Positions 45,985 to 55,197 are shown, numbered from the stretch's first letter. The stretch is DNA of 64,000 nt from Agaribacillus aureus (GCA_030442055.1 JAUJEB010000005.1:558001-622000); one strand, 5' to 3'. Translations and numbers: made by a program. Notes: generated by a model from the sequence alone, not told the origin.

Positions 45985-48290
45985 TTATTTTCGATTTTCA
46001 TTTGCAAAACAGTACTGGGATCAGTGGGGATATGGATGGTATTTTGATCGTCAATTTCGTAATTGTGTGAACAAATAAACTCTTTAGTCTCAAAGGGGTT
46101 TTTCAGTTTCAAAATACCTCCTTGCAGTGATTTGATCTCAACATTGGTAACTAATCCGTTTTCTTTTTTGGCAGTTACCAAAAATGCCCCTTCAGTACGT
46201 AACTGATCAAAACGGATATCAGACCAGTCGGAAGGAACGGCAGGAAATATTCGTATAATACCAGAATGGCTTTGTATGAGCATCTCTTGCAACCCGGCCG
46301 CGAAAGCAAAGTTTCCCTCAAGGGTAAATGGCCGGTATTTGAAATTCGAATATCCCTTTCCGGATTGATCGCCATTGACATGAAAGCTGTTAGGAAGACA
46401 GAAACTGGTAGCAAATATCCGCAAAGCCTCAGCAGCACCTTCTCCGTCAAATGCCCGGGCCTTTAGGTTGCCTAACCAGCTGAAAGAGTACCCAGTCCAG
46501 CTACCTGAACCGGTTTCATCAAGTGTAGCTATGGTGTTTTTTATAATATCCCGGTGCGCTTCTCCTTTGGAAAAATCTATTAAGCCTAAAGGGTGATATC
46601 CCAGTTGATGGGAGAAGTGGCGGTGTGATTCCGTATATGGCTTGCCCGGTGCCACCATCAATCCACTTTTTTCATCGATAGCAAGGTCAGGCCACTCGGA
46701 AAGTATGGTTTCCCAGCGACTAGCTTCATCGGGAAGGTCCATTTCCCGGGCAAGTTCAGTAGCCTTTTCAAATGTCCACCGTGCCAGGGCCAGATCAAAA
46801 TTGGTGGTTTGGGTAAACCAGGCATCCCGGCTGTTGTCATGAAATTCGGGGCTTGAGCTTATGGGCAATTGCCTCTGGCCTTTATCGTTAAATCTTGAAA
46901 TGCCCTCCAGATACAATGCTACATCTTTTACCCAGGGATAGGCCCTTTGCTCCAGAAACTCCCTGTCCATCGAATATCTCCAATGTAAATAGAAATGCTG
47001 AGCCAGCCACGCCGACACGGTAGGGCCGAAAGCATATTGTATCCACCCGCCCATCGGTTCCCCGGTGAGGGTGGTTACTCCAGGTACGTTCAATCCTTCA
47101 GTCTCATAATATTCCCTGGTATATTTTTTGAATGTATCCCTGTATTTCCACAACCAATCGATGAAGCCGATTTCCTGCTCCAGATGATTTCCACTGTATG
47201 CGGGCCAATAACTTAACTGTGTATTCAGATCGTGATGAAAATCACCTTTCCATGGCGGGAGTTTTCCATTATCTGCCGTCCAGACCGCCTGTAATGAAAT
47301 AGGAGGTGCACCTGCTCGGGCTGCCGACCCGAACTTGTACTGTTCGAGATGCCATTGTTTTTGTAAGATCTCGTCAGGCACTTCGATGGAAGATTTGGCC
47401 CAAAAATTATTCCACCAATCCTTGTGAGAATTAAAAGCTTTATCCTTTCCGTAGGCCAAGTTGGTTGCAACTGTCTGCTGAGCAGATGCTTTTTTCCCCC
47501 ATCCGGGAAATTCCGAGCTGACGCCCCAACATCCTTCCACGGCATCATTGTGGTCACTGCCGGATACGTGTACCTGATATTTGAAGCCACCCCAACCTTC
47601 CTGACTGTAAGTAATTGAATTTTGTTGTCTGGCTACTTTCCCCTCCTTATATCCCAGTCTCCTCAAATCCTGGCCGGTTACAGGGCTTTCTGCTTCACTT
47701 TGTCCCTTCAGGTTGTAAGCCGGCGGAATGAGCGTGTACGATAAGGGTTTTTCCAATCCTTCAAAGCGATACCAACCCACCGGCTCAGTGGCATGAACAA
47801 ATGTCAAAAGCTTCGTGCCATTTTTCCATTTCACCTCACATATTGCCTCTTTCAAATGTAAACGGACGGACGCTATATCGCCCAGGGAGGAAATGTCAAA
47901 TTCGACGGCGGCGGCCGGAATCTTGGAAGGGGCAGGGCTTCTATCGTATGGCACGTCAAATTTCTTCTGGACCGGTCCGTAGTCATTTTTTTTCCATTGC
48001 TCATATACCCAGCTATATTTCCACTCCGGTGTTTTAAGGTTTTCCATCGGGCGCAAGTCCCACAGATCAGCCCGGTCAAGAGAGAACCTTAGTTTACCCT
48101 CTTTCTCCCAGATAAGTGCTCCAACCATTCCATTGCCAAGCGGAATCCCTTCATCCCAGACGGTAGGCAATTGATTGAAATGAAGGTCGTAAGGCGATTT
48201 ACCGGGGCTTACCGGAGGTTTTTCTTTTTTGCAGGCAGCCAATACAAGTAATATCAGAATAAGGCCTGTATTTTTCATTAGTAAGTTCAT
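45981..48290 (-). CDS. GH95-family alpha-L-fucosidase lipoprotein
   Basis: A 769-residue lipoprotein (lipobox VLAAC, Cys20). The N-terminal beta domain (WDEGIPLGNGMVGALIW) and the central alpha/alpha barrel match glycoside hydrolase family 95. The conserved PPWKGDFHHDLNTQLSYWP segment (345-363) supplies the active-site Asn356, and SSSPEFHDN (478-486) the presumed general acid E482. Family 95 enzymes are inverting alpha-1,2-L-fucosidases or L-galactosidases. It lies between L-fuconate dehydratase and the Gfo/Idh gene, which it overlaps by 4 bp. Membrane anchoring places it in the periplasm or on the cell surface. Confidence 0.92.
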   Translation of the reverse strand: MNLLMKNTGLILILLVLAACKKEKPPVSPGKSPYDLHFNQLPTVWDEGIPLGNGMVGALIWEKEGKLRFSLDRADLWDLRPMENLKTPEWKYSWVYEQWKKNDYGPVQKKFDVPYDRSPAPSKIPAAAVEFDISSLGDIASVRLHLKEAICEVKWKNGTKLLTFVHATEPVGWYRFEGLEKPLSYTLIPPAYNLKGQSEAESPVTGQDLRRLGYKEGKVARQQNSITYSQEGWGGFKYQVHVSGSDHNDAVEGCWGVSSEFPGWGKKASAQQTVATNLAYGKDKAFNSHKDWWNNFWAKSSIEVPDEILQKQWHLEQYKFGSAARAGAPPISLQAVWTADNGKLPPWKGDFHHDLNTQLSYWPAYSGNHLEQEIGFIDWLWKYRDTFKKYTREYYETEGLNVPGVTTLTGEPMGGWIQYAFGPTVSAWLAQHFYLHWRYSMDREFLEQRAYPWVKDVALYLEGISRFNDKGQRQLPISSSPEFHDNSRDAWFTQTTNFDLALARWTFEKATELAREMDLPDEASRWETILSEWPDLAIDEKSGLMVAPGKPYTESHRHFSHQLGYHPLGLIDFSKGEAHRDIIKNTIATLDETGSGSWTGYSFSWLGNLKARAFDGEGAAEALRIFATSFCLPNSFHVNGDQSGKGYSNFKYRPFTLEGNFAFAAGLQEMLIQSHSGIIRIFPAVPSDWSDIRFDQLRTEGAFLVTAKKENGLVTNVEIKSLQGGILKLKNPFETKEFICSHNYEIDDQNTIHIPTDPSTVLQMKIENK

Positions 48291-48301
48291 ATTCTATATC
48301 G

Positions 48302-49543
48302 TTAATAATTCTTTAAATCCGTACTCATTCCTGGCTGTTGAGGGACTTTATAATAACCTTCAGCGATTTGTACGGGATATTTAAAATATTCCTTTAGGTG
48401 AGGGATATACTCTAAAAAGATAGCTTCATGTCCGATAGCAATATGGTTGAAAAGCACCAGGTGCTGGTGAATCTGCCCCATATCACCTACATGTGGTACA
48501 ACCGGGATTCCAAATTTTTTGGACATTAAGCTAATGGCGATAAACTCGGAAACGCCACCTACTCTGACCGCATCTACCTGGTTGAAATGCATTGCCCCGG
48601 ATTGCAGGTAGTTTTTAAAAATTATCCTGTTGGGCACATGTTCGCCCAGTGCCAGTTTCAATGGCGCAATTTTCTCAGCCAGGGTAACATGGGCTGCAAT
48701 ATCATCCGGATGAGTGGGTTCCTCTATCCAGTAAGGATCTATACTTTTTAATTCACTGCATACCTCTATGGCTTTCGGAAGGTTCCATTGTTGATTGGCA
48801 TCCAGCATGATAATGGCCTTATCGCCGGCCGTACCCCGTACCAACTGCGCTCTGCGAACATCTCTTTTCGGATTTTCGGAACCCACTTTCAGCTTCATGG
48901 CCGTAAAACCTCTGTCCAGGGCCTTTTTAATATTATCTGCTACTTTGTCATCACTGTAATTAAACCAACCTATGGAAGTATCATAACCACGATAACCTGT
49001 TCCCAATATGCTGTTCCTTTCATTTTTAGTAGAGGCGGCTTCCTGCAATATTGAGACAGCTTCCGCTGCTGTCATCACATCTTCAAGGTAAGATAAGTCC
49101 AGGGTATCAACAATGGTCTTTGGCGGCAGATCGATCAATAGCTTCCAAAGAGGCACTTCATTAGCCTTTGCCCAAAGGTCAAAACAGGCATTGGTCACAC
49201 TTGCCAGTGCCAGTTGCACGATGCCTTTATGGGGGCCAAGCCATCTAAAGTTAGGATCGTCGGCCATGGTCTTTGCAACCTGTCCGAAGTTACTCATCAA
49301 CTCGTTTATCTCCCGGCCTTCAATGTGTTTGACCAGGTAGTCAATCGCCTGACAAACGAGGTTGTTCCCCGTCCCCAAAGTAAAAGCCAACCCGGTTCCC
49401 TCTATGTTCATGTCAGTTGCCAACTTGCAAACTGCATAAGCATAAATGGGGGTAGTATGGATAGCATCGGATCCGGCGCCATCCTTTAGCTTGTATTGGA
49501 TATCCGATGAAAAAGCTTTTTTTATGAGGATAGTTTTGCCCAT
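48302..49543 (-). CDS. L-fuconate dehydratase (enolase superfamily)
   Basis: An enolase-superfamily enzyme resembling L-fuconate dehydratase (ENOSF1/FucD type), which turns L-fuconate into 2-keto-3-deoxy-L-fuconate. Recognisable parts: VPLWKLL, YSD segment, MKLKVG (catalytic lysine K219), MLDANQQW (D248), WIEEPTHPDD (E274), LGEHVPNR (E301) and VPHVGD (H351), numbered from the preferred start. The frame is open to 49576, but the ATG at 49543 gives the family's usual N-terminus and leaves 10 bp after the upstream stop. It is the key step of the non-phosphorylative fucose pathway and explains the neighbouring fucosidases. Confidence 0.93.
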   Translation of the reverse strand: MGKTILIKKAFSSDIQYKLKDGAGSDAIHTTPIYAYAVCKLATDMNIEGTGLAFTLGTGNNLVCQAIDYLVKHIEGREINELMSNFGQVAKTMADDPNFRWLGPHKGIVQLALASVTNACFDLWAKANEVPLWKLLIDLPPKTIVDTLDLSYLEDVMTAAEAVSILQEAASTKNERNSILGTGYRGYDTSIGWFNYSDDKVADNIKKALDRGFTAMKLKVGSENPKRDVRRAQLVRGTAGDKAIIMLDANQQWNLPKAIEVCSELKSIDPYWIEEPTHPDDIAAHVTLAEKIAPLKLALGEHVPNRIIFKNYLQSGAMHFNQVDAVRVGGVSEFIAISLMSKKFGIPVVPHVGDMGQIHQHLVLFNHIAIGHEAIFLEYIPHLKEYFKYPVQIAEGYYKVPQQPGMSTDLKNY

Positions 49544-49553
49544 TCGAATATAA

Positions 49554-49757
49554 TTAAGTTCTTGTTTTCTCGCCACCAGGTGTTAAAGGCTCCCAATGGA
49601 TAAATAGGCCAAAGCGATTGCTCTGAAAAGCTTTCAGGGCCTTTTGATGGGTAAATAAATTGGGGTTTGCTTCACCACCACCCACTTGTTGCGCCCTGGA
49701 GGTCACAGTCAGTAGCAGGATAGCTATCACTGAAATGTGAATTTTGATTTGTTTCAT
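49554..49757 (-). pseudogene. Truncated GH29 alpha-L-fucosidase remnant
   Basis: A 67-residue frame with a signal peptide (about 1-22) followed by a stretch (KALKAFQSNRFGLFIHWEP) that matches the very start of the GH29 catalytic domain. It then ends in a stop after EKTRT, so almost the whole barrel is missing. It lies 15 bp after the intact GH29 gene, and the fuconate dehydratase start follows 10 bp later. It is best read as the surviving front of a deleted second fucosidase; a functional short secreted peptide is unlikely. Confidence 0.75.
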
Positions 49758-49772
49758 GGTTTCAATCAGGCA

Positions 49773-51308
49773 TTAGTTTTTAATAAGAACAGACTTAAAA
49801 AGCCCGAATTCTGCCAAGGCCGGATTTGCCCGGGATTGCAGGATGATTACACGCACCTTGTTTGTTTTTACTTCCGGAAACCGAAGCAATCGTTTATAGC
49901 CGATCGTAGTGCCATTTGCAATCTCTTTCCAGGTTCCGTTAATTTTTGCCTCGATTTTAAATTTTTCGACGCGTTGACCGATAGTAATTTTTTCCTGTAA
50001 AAGCAATCGGTCAAAGTTTTTTTCGCCCTCCAGTGTGATTTCAAGGGTTGGCTTTTCTCCATTTGCCTGCCAAAATGTGTCATAATCTCCATCGGTCAGG
50101 ACGCCGGTCTCCAATTCCGATTGATGTTTCGCGAGCCTGATATCGGCATTGGCGGCCAGGTTTAGCTCAAAAGCCCTGTCAATGATCTCTTTCCATTTTT
50201 TCAGCGTGTTTGCATCTTTTTCATGGATCAGTCCTCTTTTGTCGGGAGGGATATTCAGGAGCAGCACCGAGTTTTTTCCCACTGAGCTATAATATATATC
50301 AAGCAGCTTTTCGACGCTCTTTACTTTTTCATCCTGATCTTTATGATAAAACCATCCCGGCCTGATAGAAACATCTACCTCAGAAGGATACCATACCAGT
50401 TTATTAGCGCTGAATAGCTTTTCTCTGCTACCAAGGTCTTTGGCCATAGCATCTACCTGGGGCCTGAATGTTCCGGCCTTTTGTTGCGAGCTGGCAGCTA
50501 TTTTGTCCTCATCGTGAACATTGGCCGGCACCACACTCCATTCTGTGTCCCGGCCATATCCGGATTCAGTACCTACCCAACGCACGTCCGGTCCTACAAT
50601 GGCAATCACCGCATCCGGTTGTAAGCGCCTGATAGTTTTATAATATCTTTGCCAGTCGTAGACTTGTTTTTTGCCATTCGGTCCTTCGCCGTTGGCACCG
50701 TCAAACCATACCTCGGCCACCTCTCCATAACCAGTCAACAATTCGGTCAGTTGATTGACAAAATAGTTGTTGTATTCATCTGTTCCATAAATAGCACTAT
50801 TCCTATCCCATGGTGACAGGTATATGCCCAGTTTCATGTCATATAGCCTGCATGCCTCTGCCAGCTCCTTCACTACATCGCCTTTCCCATTTTTCCACGG
50901 ACTGCTCTTCACTGAATGACTAGTGTATTTACTGGGCCAAAGGCAGAATCCATCGTGATGTTTAGCAGTGAGAATTATGAGCTTCATGCCTGCCTCCTTA
51001 CAAGTTTTTACCCATTGTGTGGCATCCAGTTCTTCGGGATTAAAAAGCCTGGGATCTTCTTTTCCGTCGCCCCATTCCCTATTTGTAAAAGTGTTGATGC
51101 CAAAATGGAGAAAAGCGGTCAATTCCATTTTCTGCCAGGCCAGTTGTTTAGCACTTGGTACAACATTCGCGGCCTTACGGATGATATCAGCCTGTGAGTC
51201 CGTCGGCAGTATCTCAACAACATTTCCGGATCCGGTGGTTTGAGCGATTGACGATATATTGATGATCGCCGTGAAAAATATCATATTGATTATTGTTCTT
51301 TTAATCAT
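49773..51308 (-). CDS. GH29-family alpha-L-fucosidase
   Basis: A 511-residue secreted enzyme (signal peptide about 1-22). The catalytic GH29 barrel (about 50-380) has FLHFGINTF, KHHDGF (116-121), GIYLSPWDRN and the nucleophile D203 in EVWFDGANG. The C-terminal 125 residues resemble an F5/8-type carbohydrate-binding beta sandwich (DGDYDTFWQ, then RLLRFPEVKTNKVRV). It removes alpha-linked L-fucose and feeds the fuconate pathway downstream. An inverted repeat lies in the promoter region upstream, and the truncated paralogue follows in the same operon. Confidence 0.95.
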   Translation of the reverse strand: MIKRTIINMIFFTAIINISSIAQTTGSGNVVEILPTDSQADIIRKAANVVPSAKQLAWQKMELTAFLHFGINTFTNREWGDGKEDPRLFNPEELDATQWVKTCKEAGMKLIILTAKHHDGFCLWPSKYTSHSVKSSPWKNGKGDVVKELAEACRLYDMKLGIYLSPWDRNSAIYGTDEYNNYFVNQLTELLTGYGEVAEVWFDGANGEGPNGKKQVYDWQRYYKTIRRLQPDAVIAIVGPDVRWVGTESGYGRDTEWSVVPANVHDEDKIAASSQQKAGTFRPQVDAMAKDLGSREKLFSANKLVWYPSEVDVSIRPGWFYHKDQDEKVKSVEKLLDIYYSSVGKNSVLLLNIPPDKRGLIHEKDANTLKKWKEIIDRAFELNLAANADIRLAKHQSELETGVLTDGDYDTFWQANGEKPTLEITLEGEKNFDRLLLQEKITIGQRVEKFKIEAKINGTWKEIANGTTIGYKRLLRFPEVKTNKVRVIILQSRANPALAEFGLFKSVLIKN

Positions 51309-51345
51309 TTGCGCTTATTCCTTTGGTTTGATATTTATTTAATAA

Positions 51346-51362
51346 ATCCGACTTGTTCGGAT
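51346..51362. promoter_or_regulatory. Inverted repeat upstream of GH29 gene
   Basis: ATCCGA (51346-51351) and TCGGAT (51357-51362) form a perfect inverted repeat with a 5-bp spacer, 37 bp upstream of the GH29 start within a 123-bp gap. It may be an operator for a local promoter; the regulator is not identified, and it does not match the TetR-gene palindrome. Confidence 0.35.
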
Positions 51363-51431
51363 AATTATTTTGTTGCTTGCAAAAAAGTTAATAGTGACGG
51401 CGGCAATAAAGAATAGTGCTTCATTATGATG

Positions 51432-51884
51432 TCAATCATGATGGAATACTTCTTCCATCATGGCCCACCACTCACCTTCGGCACGGTTTTCCAATGGTTC
51501 CTGACAAGGATCGGTCTGTTTCCACCATTCAAGGGTAATAGAATCCTTGGCCATTTTTGCCATGTCACTTTCAAAGTCATTCCCAACGTATTCAAAATAG
51601 CTGAAGAGGTAATTGTCTTTCAGGTAAATGGAGTAGTTGCGGATGTTACTTTTGCTGAGCTGTTCCAAAACCCCAGGCCATGGGTTGGCATGGAGCTGCT
51701 TGTACCGATCGAGCATTTCGGGTTTTACCTTAATCACAGACCCATACCGTCTTACCTGATCACTCTCAGAAATTTTTTCGCCTGAAGCTTTGGAACTTTT
51801 ATGTTCATTTTGCTGCCTGCAACCGGTTATACTAAAAACCAGAACAAGCATCAACATCGTTTTATCAATTGAATTTATAGCCAT
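51432..51884 (-). CDS. RhaM/FucU-like sugar mutarotase with lipoprotein signal
   Basis: A 150-residue protein. The C-terminal 105 residues match the L-rhamnose mutarotase family: YGSVIKVKPEMLDRYKQLH with catalytic-type H65, WPGVLEQL, IRNYSIYL, LFSYFEYV and EWW. The N-terminal 22 residues form a lipoprotein signal with lipobox SITGC (Cys22), followed by a polar linker. Mutarotases of this family are normally cytoplasmic, so anchoring in the periplasm is unusual. It would convert alpha and beta forms of released fucose for the symporter, whose gene ends 4 bp upstream. Confidence 0.85.
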   Translation of the reverse strand: MAINSIDKTMLMLVLVFSITGCRQQNEHKSSKASGEKISESDQVRRYGSVIKVKPEMLDRYKQLHANPWPGVLEQLSKSNIRNYSIYLKDNYLFSYFEYVGNDFESDMAKMAKDSITLEWWKQTDPCQEPLENRAEGEWWAMMEEVFHHD

Positions 51885-51888
51885 AGTT

Positions 51889-53502
51889 TTATCCCAACAT
51901 GGTGTAAAGTAAGATCATGATCAGAATTAAAATCCCTGAAATCATCAGGGGCAGATTGTTACTGTTGCCTTCTTCTGTCGTCAAAAAGGCTAGTGGAGCG
52001 CTTAATGTGCAGCTTTGGATCTTCTCATAATCGGGAGCGGGTGTCAACAAGCTGGTAACTACATAGATTACAGAGCAGCATACAAATAGCCACCAGGCCT
52101 GCATCATAAAAGAAATTCCCAAGGTCTCTGAGATAACTTTGGTATTTCCTACAATCGGAAAATCGATCAGGAAGGTAAGCAAGCCTAAAAGGAAGCCTCC
52201 TATAAAAGTAGCTATTGCCCCTTGGTAGTTACCTCTTCGCCAAAAGATACCCCAAACGAATACAGTAGTAATGGGCGGAGATATTACCGTTAGCAAGATA
52301 TTGATTGCCTCAAAAATACTATTGAATCTGGCTATCAAAGGTGACCAGGAAATAGCAATAATCATCACAACCACAGCCGTTACCCTTCCAATTTGCACTT
52401 GCTTTCGATCACTGATTTCAGGTTTATATCTTTTAACGATATCTATTGATACCAATGTGCCGGCACTGTTCAATGCGGCTGCAATAGTACTCATCAGCGC
52501 CGCCAGCAATGCGGCAGCCATCAATCCTTTTAGTCCGGTAGGAAGTAATTCAGTAATAAGAACAGGGAAAGTGTCGTTGGCATCCGTAATGATATCCTTA
52601 AACAATACATAGGCCAAAACACCTGGGAGCACCAATATAAATACTGGCAAAATTTTTATGAGACCCGCAAACAAAGGACCTATTTTAGCATCCCTCAATG
52701 ATTGTGCCCCAAGCACTCGCTGCACGATCGTCTGGTCGGCGCACCAGTACCAGATACCCAGTACCGGATATCCCAGCACGATTGCCTGCCAGGTAAGCCC
52801 CGATGAGTTGGATGTTGTTGGTATGATGCTCAATTGCTCGGGCTTTACAACTTCTTTTAGAGCTGCCCAACTGTCTATTCCATGTTCCGGTAATGCCATC
52901 AATCCATAGGCAGTTAATATTACTGTGCCCAACACCAGTATCACCGTTTGTATTGTTTCGGTGATCACCACCGACCGGAGACCTCCTATAACGGTGTACA
53001 GGGTGGTGATAAAAGATATGGTCAGAATAGAGAAGTAGATATTCACATTAAAAAAGTGCTCAAACACCACAGCTCCTGCATAAAGGCTCACCCCAATATG
53101 CATAAAAAGGGCACCTAGCAGTGCCAGAAAAGCAAGACACATTCTTGCGGTGGTGTCGTATCGCATTTCCAGGAATTCAGGCAGCGTGGCTATTTTGTTT
53201 TTGTAGTAAAAAGGAGCAAAAACCAATCCCAGTATGATTAACATAAAAACAGCCATCCATTCGAAATTCCCCCAAACCAGGCCGTCATTAAACCCTGATG
53301 CAGCCAGGCCAACGAGATGTACCGTAGAAATGTTGGAAGCGAATAACGCAGCTCCTATTACCGGCCACCGTAGAGAGTGACTGGCTAAGAAATAACCATC
53401 GGCACTCATAGACCGGCGACGTACCACCCATAACCCCGCACCGACAATCACTATAATGTAGGCTATGATAACAATGATATCTACTATTGAAACACCCCTC
53501 AT
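51889..53502 (-). CDS. SSS-family sodium/solute symporter
   Basis: A 537-residue membrane protein of the solute:sodium symporter family (SglT/PutP type) with about 13-14 predicted spans. Family segments include the first spans with GYFLASHSLRWP, ASNISTVHLVGLAASG, GGLRSVVITETIQ and AALMSTIAAALNSAGTLVSID, the latter holding the conserved sodium-site serines. It probably imports L-fucose or a related monosaccharide, given the operon (inference). Its start overlaps the TetR stop by 4 bp, and the mutarotase follows 4 bp after its end. Confidence 0.93.
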   Translation of the reverse strand: MRGVSIVDIIVIIAYIIVIVGAGLWVVRRRSMSADGYFLASHSLRWPVIGAALFASNISTVHLVGLAASGFNDGLVWGNFEWMAVFMLIILGLVFAPFYYKNKIATLPEFLEMRYDTTARMCLAFLALLGALFMHIGVSLYAGAVVFEHFFNVNIYFSILTISFITTLYTVIGGLRSVVITETIQTVILVLGTVILTAYGLMALPEHGIDSWAALKEVVKPEQLSIIPTTSNSSGLTWQAIVLGYPVLGIWYWCADQTIVQRVLGAQSLRDAKIGPLFAGLIKILPVFILVLPGVLAYVLFKDIITDANDTFPVLITELLPTGLKGLMAAALLAALMSTIAAALNSAGTLVSIDIVKRYKPEISDRKQVQIGRVTAVVVMIIAISWSPLIARFNSIFEAINILLTVISPPITTVFVWGIFWRRGNYQGAIATFIGGFLLGLLTFLIDFPIVGNTKVISETLGISFMMQAWWLFVCCSVIYVVTSLLTPAPDYEKIQSCTLSAPLAFLTTEEGNSNNLPLMISGILILIMILLYTMLG

Positions 53503-54146
53503 TTTTTTACTGCCAGATGGTTATTGTGAGAATTTTCGATGACGGATTGATATTGAGCTTTGCCTTTCCCGGTAAAATGAGGGATAAGTAATTCCCAAAC
53601 ATGCTTGACCATTTCACCTTTACGGCTAAAGTCAAAGTTGGTCAAAACGGCCTCCTGCGATTTCCAAAAAGTGATCAATATCCTTATCGTATGCTGAAGT
53701 CTCGCATAATAACCCGGAGCGGGCTCCGGTTCCATATAGTTCAATTCGACAAACTTTTGGAATAACTTTCCGATTTGGACCTTTCTGATTTGAAGCGTAT
53801 CTTTCAATAACACATTCACTTTGTCATATTTTCTGGATATCTCCAGTACGTCCAGATTAAAAAACATATACTTACTCTGAAATTCTTCCAGCTGTACCAG
53901 GATCTTATGCAAGTACTCAACCGGATTAGAAATGTCGTTTGCCTGGTCTTGATAAAAACCAGATACCTCTTCCCTCATTTGTTGATAAATAGCAAGCAGC
54001 AAAGCCTCTTTGTTGGGAAAGTGGTATTCCAGATTGCCGTGACTAATATTAATATCAGCGGCAATATGACGGCTTGTAACATTTGAGAGCCCTTTTTCAT
54101 TATATAGCCGAATGGCAGCTTCGATAATTTTGTTTTTTGTTTTCAT
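53499..54146 (-). CDS. TetR-family transcriptional regulator
   Basis: A 215-residue TetR-type regulator. The N-terminal helix-turn-helix (about 5-50) has IIEAAIRLYNEKGLSNVTSRHIAADINISHGNLEYHFPNKEALL, shown here in segments IIEAAIRLYNEKGLSN and GNLEYHFPNKEALL. The C-terminal helical domain is the ligand-binding and dimer part and shows no specific family. It is the first gene of the fucoside operon and overlaps the symporter by 4 bp. A perfect 16-bp palindrome lies 11 bp upstream, so autoregulation is likely; the inducer may be fucose or a pathway intermediate (inference). Confidence 0.92.
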   Translation of the reverse strand: MKTKNKIIEAAIRLYNEKGLSNVTSRHIAADINISHGNLEYHFPNKEALLLAIYQQMREEVSGFYQDQANDISNPVEYLHKILVQLEEFQSKYMFFNLDVLEISRKYDKVNVLLKDTLQIRKVQIGKLFQKFVELNYMEPEPAPGYYARLQHTIRILITFWKSQEAVLTNFDFSRKGEMVKHVWELLIPHFTGKGKAQYQSVIENSHNNHLAVKK

Positions 54147-54157
54147 ATTTATTAAAT

Positions 54158-54173
54158 TAGGGCAATTGCCCTA
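54158..54173. promoter_or_regulatory. Perfect 16-bp palindrome, likely TetR operator
   Basis: TAGGGCAATTGCCCTA is self-complementary over all 16 bases and lies 11 bp upstream of the TetR start. TetR-type regulators commonly bind such palindromes next to their own genes. Binding by this protein is inference. Confidence 0.65.
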
Positions 54174-54523
54174 GGCTGTAATTATAAAAGATTTTGATGA
54201 ACATTAAAAATAAAGGGGCATATATTTTAATTGGGGCCTTAAATGTTATTCGTCTTGCTAATGGATTTAATGAGGTTTATTCTGAAAATTTTGAATATTG
54301 CCAATTGGGCTCCCTGCGTGGGGAGGATAGTGACAAAAGGCTCGCATTTATGCATCCATAATAACAAAGCATTATGACATTAATTGGAAGAAGATATAGT
54401 TGGGATTTATCCGGAATGGTGAAGCCTTTAGAATTAAGTGAATATTTACTAATGGTTGGTTTTAGTTTTTTTTATTTTAAATTGGATTTTGTTCGATAGT
54501 TCCGGACAAAAGATCGTATCACA
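54174..54523. other. 350-bp intergenic region between divergent operons
   Basis: No gene or RNA is recognised. The stretch must hold the promoters of the minus-strand fucoside operon and of the plus-strand ECF sigma gene. One small hairpin (CTCCC/GGGAG near 54310-54326) is too weak to interpret. Confidence 0.4.
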
Positions 54524-55129
54524 ATGATTAAGAAGAAAAATCATATCAGTGAATTTGAATTGCTTTCTGAAGTTCAACAAGGAGACGAGAAGGCCTTTGA
54601 AGCACTGTTTGATATCTACAAAGACAAAATATATGCTTTCAGCTATAAAATACTAAAATCCAAGGATTTGGCTGATGATATAGTAATAGAAGTGTTTGCG
54701 AAAATATGGAAGGGCAGAGAGTTTATTCAACCTGGCCTCACATTTCAGGCTTATTTGTTCAAGATCACCAAAAATCACATTGTTAACTTTTTGAATAAGG
54801 CTTCCAGCGACTCGAGAGTTCGGGAACAGTTGCTCATATCTGTTAATTACTACCGTTCCTCCACGGAAGAAGAAATTATTTACAATGAATACCTCACCAT
54901 AGCCGAACAGGTGATCAATCAAATGCCAAAACGGAGAAGACAGGTTTTTAAACTTAAAACAGAGCAAGGCATGTCTTACGAACAAATCGCTTCTCATCTT
55001 GGCGTATCCAAAAACACTGTAAAGAGCCATCTGACTGCAGCCACCACACATTTGCGCAGTGTATTCAACATGTACCCCGACAAGACAGCCATGCTGCTGC
55101 TGGTATTTTTATATAACCTGGGTCTTTAA
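54524..55129 (+). CDS. ECF-type RNA polymerase sigma factor
   Basis: A 201-residue sigma-70 factor of the ECF group. Region 2 (about 18-90) has EALFDIYKDKIYAFSYKILK and DDIVIEVFAKIW; region 4 (about 135-190) has the recognition helix-turn-helix MSYEQIASHLGVSKNTVKSHL, given here as MSYEQIASHLG and KNTVKSHL. It lies 68 bp before the FecR-type anti-sigma gene and a SusC/SusD pair, the standard Bacteroidota arrangement in which outer-membrane ligand binding releases the sigma factor to transcribe the uptake genes. Confidence 0.96.
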   Translation: MIKKKNHISEFELLSEVQQGDEKAFEALFDIYKDKIYAFSYKILKSKDLADDIVIEVFAKIWKGREFIQPGLTFQAYLFKITKNHIVNFLNKASSDSRVREQLLISVNYYRSSTEEEIIYNEYLTIAEQVINQMPKRRRQVFKLKTEQGMSYEQIASHLGVSKNTVKSHLTAATTHLRSVFNMYPDKTAMLLLVFLYNLGL

Positions 55130-55197
55130 AAAAAATCTTCGCGACTCACCCTTTTAGGTATTGAGAACTGTATTGTCTATGAGCTGTAAAATATCCT

